From Papaver somniferum (lineage: Eukaryota; Streptophyta; Magnoliopsida; Ranunculales; Papaveraceae), in assembly GCF_003573695.1 (NCBI RefSeq), contig NC_039362.1:5308088-5372087 (forward strand): a stretch of DNA of 64,000 bases. Reading direction: 5' to 3'. Below the pieces are notes generated by a model that saw only the letters and a program-made list of their open reading frames with translations, was not told the origin of the DNA and made no database searches. Position 1 is the first letter of the stretch; every line of letters begins with the position of its first letter. Below are positions 57,452 to 64,000 of the stretch, in pieces. The translations under genes were made by a program, and so were the position numbers.

Positions 57452-58348
57452 TGTGAATACCAATATTTTGTGGAGCACGTGTCACGATCTTAGTGGCCGC
57501 ATATATACCTAACTATGTAGCCTTCGGTAAACAGAGAATCCCGAGTAACAAGGGATACCTCCACAGATCTACTTCATCTCATCCCAAGAAAGAAAGCGTG
57601 AACGGTCAAGATAAGGAAGGAAAAATCCTAGTCTATATAGAGTCAGCTGGCGAGGGGACAGAGGTAGATGACGCATCCAATCAGCATTAAATGCTCAAAT
57701 CTCTTATCTACACACATGAATCTAGGCACGTGGAGAGAGAAAGCGTGGCAGAACCCTATTGGCGGAAGCTGGAGGTGAACGAAGGTACAACCTGTACTAA
57801 GGTTGGGTAATTCCCGAAGGAACGTGGGTCATCTGAGGTGGCGAAATATAACTGGAGAAATTACGCGGTGGACGAAGGTACCATTGGTACGAAAAGTATA
57901 TCAGCAGATGATGGACCTAGAGGCAGTAAAGATATACATGGAGCAAGAGGGGCTATAAATATCAAGCTTCACCAACAAACTAAAGGCATTCAATATCTAG
58001 GAGAGAAAATCTAGTCTTAAGCTTATACCTCTTTAAGTATTTACTTCCACTTGAGTTCTCTCTATTACTTTGGGAAGCATTTAATATCTTTGTAACCACC
58101 ACAACTTAATACAAAAACAAGCACTCATTACCCCGTGGATGTATCTAAATGTCGAACCACGTAAATCTCTTGAGTCTCATGATAACTTAGAAGCTTTTAC
58201 ATTATACTTGTGTTTTTTGTTGTTATTGTGATCTTAGATATCATTTATTACTTGGAAATATCGGTTCAACGGAGGTATCAATACTACTTAGTATCAGATC
58301 CTCAGAGCTGTATACATTACGTAGACTACGGGAAAACGAGTAGTCACA
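57452..58348 (+). mobile_element. 5' LTR of Tat-lineage Ty3/gypsy element (897 bp)
   Basis: Begins TGTGA and ends TCACA, perfect 5-bp inverted ends, right before a primer site. TATAAATA at 57955-57962 puts about 360 bp of R-U5 behind the promoter. The left flank is GGGAG; the matching duplication would be beyond the window. Confidence 0.82.
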
Positions 58349-58351
58349 GTT

Positions 58352-58363
58352 TGGCGCCCACCG
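58352..58363 (+). other. Primer-binding site of the Tat element
   Basis: TGGCGCCCACCG, three bases after the LTR. This form is common in plant Tat-type elements. I do not assign the tRNA. Confidence 0.75.
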
Positions 58364-58946
58364 TTTTTTGCTCACGAACCTGAGTTTAGGCACAGTTTTA
58401 CATTTTACTTATACATCTTCTGAAACGAAGGAATCTGTGTTTCACCGATGAATCTCACTCTCTAGTGATTCGTTCATCTATTATTTGTGTATGTTTTTGA
58501 GTTCATAGCCTCTAAAAACGTGCCTCATTACAGATACACAACAAATCTTTCAAAAAACATACTCACAAAACGCCAAAATGTTTGTTTTATACTAAAACAA
58601 CCTTTCTTAAACAAAGAGCATCTCAGATATGAGAACCTTTGACTGACAGAGGAATCTCAGTAAAATTTTAAGGATAAAAGATCTTCCAACGCATTTAATA
58701 GCCTTGTTTTTCGCAAGATCTGACACCCCCCTTTTTCATTGGTTTTCGACATTTTAAGGTTGTATTTTCCAAGGATGTCATAAGCATTTAATACCCGTCT
58801 GTCAAAAACTTTATTTCAGTCCCTTTTCTGAAAAAGCTACTTAACAGTCTTCTGTGTCAGAGCATTAATAGCTACTTTTAACGAAGGTACCCAAGTAGCA
58901 GACTTCTTCGATGTTTCTGTAACCGAAGGATAACCAAAGCCGAAAG
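58364..58946 (+). mobile_element. Untranslated leader of the Tat element
   Basis: No ORF of note. AT-rich, lies between the primer site and the first gag ATG. Confidence 0.6.
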
Positions 58947-61094
58947 CATGCAAAATCCAACTGATGTACCAACAAGCTCACGACCAGCTATCACAAGAGG
59001 GAGATCCTAAAAGCCGTCTCAAGCAAACCAAAGGAATGAAGCGGAGGACTGACAAAGCGAAATAGCAAGAAGAACAGCTGCTAACAAATTGCCTATTTCT
59101 GCTTAAGGGATGGGGCAAACATCAGGAGCTCAACCAATCTACGGCATGCCATTACCGGAGCATCCTACAGCTACGAAGCCACCTGCGGCCAACGCAGGGT
59201 TACCCAGAACCGTAGCTCCTACGGGGCTAGGGTTGGGAAACCTAACTCCAATTAAGATAGATCCAGACGCTCCAATTATAGAGGAAGGAGTGGAAAACTC
59301 TGAAGATCCAGCAGACAACACTCCTCAGGGGGTGGGGCCCACAACGAAGACCAAATGGCGGCACAAATAGCAGCTTTGTTACTCCGTAACAAGAAAAACG
59401 AAGATGCAATGCACGAGATGGCCCAAGAGAACCAGAACCTCAAAGGTATGTTAGACATACAAGTCGAAGGTTCCCAAACTCACCTTCCAAAATCGAGGCG
59501 TGAAAATGGGGATATCTCAGGAAGACGAAGGGTGGATCTCAATCCACCAAAGGCGAATCAGCCTAAGGAAGCAAGGAGAGCGCACCATGATCCAGATGAA
59601 ACATATTCAACATACAAGCCATCTCAAACCTACTACGACGAAGCATTTTCCAAAGATGCTCACAATGTGAACATGGTCATGGAGCAAATGGAGAAGATGC
59701 GGAAGGAGATCCAAGGCCTAAAAACTGGCCACGCAGGCGCAAGACTAGAAGAAGTACTACAGGAGGCAACCACATCACCACTATCCTTTTGCATTTTGAG
59801 GGAAACCATCCCTCTGAAATGCCCGGTACCTACGTTCCAAGCATACAACGGTACCTCAGATCCCGCAGCCCACCTACAGTATTACACTCGTGTCCTTGCC
59901 CATTAGGAAACAAACGAGGTGGTACTTTATAGGTACTTCCCAGCAAGCTTGACGGGATCAGCACTGGCCTGGTATGACAACTTACCAGCAAACTCAATTG
60001 ACTCCTTCGAGCAATTATCTACGGTGTTTTTGGAGACATACATGTACAACAAATCAACAAAGGCGGGGTTAGATAGGCTATTTGCTTTAGCTATCGGTCC
60101 CGGGAGACTGATGCAGTACACAGACAGGTGGCAAAAGACATGCCAAGCAATTGGAAAAGTCAATCCAGAAATTAGCATAAATTGCTATAAGTACGGACTT
60201 GATAGAACCTCAGCCATCTTCGTGGAGCTTCACAACAGAGCCCTCGATTCCGAAGGCGAGCTCAGGGTTGTCCAGGACCGTTACATCAGACTCGAAGAAA
60301 TCCAGAAGGACAACCCCAGGGCACAAGCAAAGGCAACAACGGCTCCGCAACGAACTAACTCTCTGGAACCAATTCCGGAGGTATCTAAGCGACAAAACGA
60401 AGCCGGGGGCAGAACCAATTCTCGAGACAAGCGATCCAAGCACGGAGATGGAAAACGAGGCAAAGGAAGAGAAGAATTTATGGATAAGGTCTACACAAAG
60501 TTAAACACAACTTTCTCTCACATCCTAAGCAAGGAGGGAGCAAAGCCAGGCTTTCCTTACCCTAATACTAGGGGAAGCAGCCAGAAAAGACAAAGGAGTC
60601 TAAGGAGTACTGTGCGTACCACCAATACTAGACATACTACTGATACATGCTACCACCTGCGCAACGTGATCCAAAGATTCATCGACGAAGGCAAATTCAT
60701 GGAGTACGTACAACTGCAGCCAGCGGAGACTGAGGAGATCCCAAAGAAAAGGGTAGAACTACCTCAGGATGGAAAATACATCAACATGATCACCTTCTCC
60801 AGCGGAGGTCAAGAAGAAATGCTCGAAGATATCCTCGAGTTAGCTCGAAACAGAAAGAAGATTGAATCCCATGAAGTGTTCAAGCTAAGTGGACCACCCA
60901 CTAGCACTTGGGAGGACTGGATGGCCACGCCATTAACCTTTTCAACAAAGGACGTCAACCAGGAGGTTGAAATGCACAACGATCCACTAGTGATCACTCT
61001 TCCAATACATGGATGGAACGTTACGAAGGTCCTTGTGGATGGGGGCAGTTCGTTAAATGTGTATTTTACGAACCCTACCTACGCATGGGTTTGA
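58947..61094 (+). pseudogene. Tat element gag and start of protease, broken
   Basis: Gag forms the particle of the retrotransposon. Pieces: M-Q-N-P-T-D-V-P (58947, stop near 59007), M-G-Q-T-S-G-A-Q-P (59110-59370, then frame change), M-A-A-Q-I-A-A-L-L-L-R-N (59355-59906), and from 59919 the conserved gag core R-Y-F-P-A-S-L-T-G-S-A-L-A-W-Y. A TAG at 59904-59906 interrupts the core in frame, in place of what is usually a tyrosine-like residue. A basic K/R-rich region (about 60430-60470) and I-N-M-I-T-F-S-S-G-G precede the protease site L-V-D-G-G-S-S (about 61031-61051). A frameshift near 61060 ends this frame. Confidence 0.88.
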
Positions 61095-61547
61095 CATCAG
61101 AACAAATGGATTCTTCCACTTGCACAATATATGGTTTTAATGGAGCAGTCTCAAGACCGAAGGGAGAAATCGTCTTGCAGGTACACGCAGGACCCTTAGT
61201 AACCAGTACACGCTTCTGTGTGGTGGACGCACCTTCGCCCTACAACGTAATCATGGGCAGACTATGGGTCCATCGACTGCGAGGAAACTTCGACGTATCA
61301 CCAGTACCTACGCTTTCCTACACCTATGGGTGAAATGGAAATCAAAGGCGACCAGCAAGACGCAAGGCTATGCAATCTAGCGGAAATCAGACTCAACGAA
61401 GAAAGAACTTACTCAACACATGAAAGAAAGAGACGTAAGGCAAATACCAAGGAAGTACAGGACGCAGCCTCCTCAGTACCCAAAGCCGTCTCAGACCCGG
61501 AGACAAGCACCTCCGCCACTCCAGGCGCAGATGTCTCCGCCAAATGA
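61060..61547 (+). pseudogene. Tat element protease, remainder, frameshifted
   Basis: After the shift, the second frame (to 61333) gives F-Y-E-P-Y-L-R-M-G-L and the conserved N-V-I-M-G-R-L-W-V-H. A second shift near 61320 returns to the pol frame with I-K-G-D-Q-Q-D-A-R, a block usual before RT in this lineage, up to TGA at 61545-61547. The two shifts compensate each other. Confidence 0.82.
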
Positions 61548-64000
61548 CAATTACAGAAAAGCACTCCTCAAATCTGCTCACCGGTAGAACCAACAAAGAA
61601 AATCAACATCGGGACGGCAGAACCAAAGATGCTCAACATCGGAACTTTGCTTGATGAAGAAGAGGAGATGCAACTACAAAGGCTACTAAAAGAATACGCA
61701 GATGTCTTCGCATGGTCAATGGAAGACATGCCGGGAATCGATCCGAATTTGGTCTCACACCACCTTCGGCTCAGACCGGAGATACCACCGTTCAAACAAC
61801 GCATACGTAAAGTGGCAGACATCTACCACGAAGGGGTGGAAAAAGAGTTGCAAAAGTTACTTGCAGCTGGATTCATACGAGAAGTCAAATATCCCACTTG
61901 GATATCAAACATGGTCATTGTTCCTAAGAAGAACGGAGGTGTACGCATTTGCATCGACTTTAGCAATCTCAACAAGGCGTGCCCCAAGGACAGCTACCCA
62001 CTGCCAAATATTGACCAGCTGGTCAATGCAACCGAAGGCCACCAAAGGCTATCCTTCATGGATGGATACTCAGGCTATAACCAAATAGCCCTTGCGGAAG
62101 AAGATCAGGAGCATACTGCGTTCTTTACCCCACGAGGCCTGTATTGCTATACAAGGATGCCTTTTGGACTAAAAAACGCGGGGGCAACATACCAACGATT
62201 AGTAGACAAAATCTTCAAGCCATGGATAGGCAAAATACTGGAGGTCTACGTAGACGACATGCTCGTCAAGAGCAAAGAAGCAAAAAACCATCTCTCGGAC
62301 CTAAGGGAGATATTTGAAGCCATGAGGAGCTACCACATGAAGGTGAACCCGGACAAATGTACGTTCGGAGTTACCTCAGGAAAATTCTTGGGTTACTTGG
62401 TCACCAAGCGAGGAATCGAAGTAGACCCTGAAAGGGTCAGAGCAATAATGGAGATGCCATCTCCGCAAACCCTAAAAGGAGTGCAAAAGCTAAATGGAAT
62501 TTTAGCTTCCATGGGAAGATTCATATCAAGATCATCAGATAAATGCAAAGCATTTTTTGACACACTAAGGAAAGGAAGCAGGTTCACATGGACCGAAGAG
62601 TGCGAACAAGCTTTTCGCAAGATCAAAGAGTACTTAGTATCAGTACCCATCTTGCAGAAACCGGAGCCAGGCGAAATACTCACACTATACCTAGCAGCAA
62701 CAAGCTACGCTGTGAGCGCAGTGTTGGTACGAGACCAAGGGCAAGGAGAAAAGCCCGTATACTACATCAGCAAGACACTCAGTGCAGCGGAGCGTAACTA
62801 CACCAAGGTGGAACAACTCATATATGCCTTAGTAGTGGCAACACAAAAGCTAAGAATATATTTCGATGCACACACCATCCGAGTTTTCACGAAGGCTCAA
62901 ATAAGTCAAATCCTCGACAGCACGGAGAAGATTGGAAGAGTGGCAAAATGGAATGCCATGATCAAACAATTTCACATAATCTTCGAAACCAGGAAAGCGG
63001 AGAAATCACAAATCTTAGCAGACTTCTTGGCAGACCTACCTCTGAATGACGAAGCTGAGATAGACGACATCCCAGGAATGGAGGAAGACAAGCCGGAACC
63101 AGAGGATCTCTTGGAACCACGGAACTCACGAAGGTGGGAGATATTCGTAGATGGCTCCTCCAACGGAGAAGGCGCAGGTATAGGGATCGTGATAACAACC
63201 CCTACTGGAGACCGACTCATCTATGCATTCAGGTTAGAATTCGAACAATACACTAACAACATCACGGAGTATGAGGCAGTCATACACGGCCTACGCTTAG
63301 CACAGGAGCTGGGCTTATCAGATGTCCGTTTGACTAGTGATTCGCAATTGGTCATTAGACAAATAGAGCTCAAATACCAAACTCTGGATCCGATACTATC
63401 TTCGTATCTAAAGCTAGCACAGGAGCATGCGTCAAAGATCAACAAGGTCACATTCAGACATGTCTGCCGAAAAGATAACAGACACGCAGATGCCTTGGCA
63501 TTTATATCATCAATGCTGAGAGACAGAAACACTACCTCAGTCCAAATTGGGAGAATTTATGAACCTTCGATAGAAGGACTAACCTCCGACACTGAAGAAA
63601 CCTTAGCCGTCCAAACAAGGGCCATGAGGGAAGCAAAAAAAAAAGAAGATGAAGCGATGGGAGAGCCAGATAACGAAGCTGGTGAGTCTGATAAAGATCA
63701 ACCCACGTCAGATGAAAGCAACGAAGACGAAGCTGAGGACGATTGGAGAATCCCAATTCACCAGTACCTTGATAAAGGTACCTTACCCGCAGACGTCAAA
63801 GAAGCTCGAAAACTCGAATCAAAGGCAGCAATGTACAACCTACGAGACGGGATACTGTATAGAAGGTCATTTCTTGGACCTTTGATGCGATGTCTCTCAC
63901 AAACCGAAGGTAAAAGGATACTGCATGATATACACAGCGGAGAAGCTGGCAATCATAGCGGAAGAAGGTCTTTGGCAATCAAAGCCAAAATGCAAGGATA
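61548..64000 (+). CDS. Tat element pol: RT, RNase H, second RNase H, start of integrase (partial)
   Basis: One frame, about 817 codons, open from the TGA at 61545 to the window edge. RT: H-H-L-R-L-R-P-E-I-P-P-F-K-Q, V-R-I-C-I-D-F-S-N-L-N-K-A-C-P-K-D, F-F-T-P-R-G-L-Y and the catalytic Y-V-D-D-M (62247-62261). A first RNase H follows (A-V-S-A-V-L-V) whose usual acidic residue near L-Y-L-A-A-T-S is not seen. A second, archaeal-type RNase H has all acidic positions: F-V-D-G-S-S, T-E-Y-E-A, T-S-D-S-Q and R-H-A-D-A-L-A. This dual RNase H arrangement defines the Tat lineage of plant Ty3/gypsy. An acidic spacer leads to integrase, whose zinc finger starts I-H-S-G-E-A-G-N-H. The rest is beyond the window. 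Confidence 0.93.

Noticed and set aside
1..64000. CRISPR arrays, bacterial operons or phage modules
   Set aside because: The regular repeats found are minisatellites or LTRs with no spacer pattern, and genes are spliced and plant-like.

Overview
This is nuclear DNA of a flowering plant, very probably a eudicot. The evidence is spliced genes with GT-AG introns, a COBRA-like GPI-protein gene, a plant-type tail-anchored cytochrome b5 gene, a miR482/2118-type hairpin, and large amounts of plant LTR retrotransposon and L1-type LINE sequence. The repeats look poppy-like (Ranunculales) to me, but that is only an impression. There are no bacterial-style operons and no CRISPR arrays.

Layout. (1) 1-2.1 kb: the 3' end of an LTR retrotransposon and its LTR. 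(2) 2.1-4.7 kb: non-coding DNA with a 34-bp minisatellite and a stray duplicate of the first coding exon of the gene that follows. (3) 4.7-8.1 kb: an intact six-exon COBRA-like gene (460 aa). (4) 9.5-9.9 kb: a TATA box and a long imperfect hairpin whose 3' arm carries a 22-nt miR482/2118-type sequence; its reverse complement encodes the NB-LRR P-loop residues GMGGLGK. (5) 10.5-11.3 kb, minus strand: an intact three-exon cytochrome b5 gene (141 aa). These three loci are the only apparently functional host genes.

(6) From about 11.7 kb to the right edge everything is nested mobile DNA, and the nesting can be read from target-site duplications (TSDs). A 5'-truncated plus-strand LINE (11.7-11.8 kb, resuming at 50.3 kb) was split by a full-length minus-strand LINE (11802-50281; 14-bp TSD; about 6.3 kb once its inserts are removed). 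That LINE was split twice by related non-autonomous LTR elements carrying a tRNA-Asp-type primer site: a plus-strand array of four LTRs in ORF2 (12515-28432, TSD AGTCA) and a minus-strand array of four LTRs in ORF1 (33337-49555, TSD CTCCC). Removing either array restores the LINE reading frame exactly across the junction. The arrays contain no pol. The minus array has two long gag-like ORFs with a CCHC knuckle (576 and 563 aa), and each array contains one chimeric LTR/gag junction.

(7) The right arm of the outer LINE ends at 52650 in another LTR. That LTR is interrupted at 54925 by a minus-strand LTR full of minisatellites, and this element is in turn interrupted at 57452 by a plus-strand Ty3/gypsy element of the Tat lineage. 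The Tat element has an LTR, PBS, gag, protease, RT, RNase H, a second archaeal-type RNase H and the start of integrase, and it runs off the window. Its pol frame is open to the edge, but gag-protease carries a TAG, frameshifts and a TGA followed by CAATTA, a known readthrough-type context.

The host genes do not form a pathway. COBRA-like acts in cell-wall cellulose deposition, cytochrome b5 in ER electron transfer, and the putative miRNA in silencing of NB-LRR immune-receptor genes.
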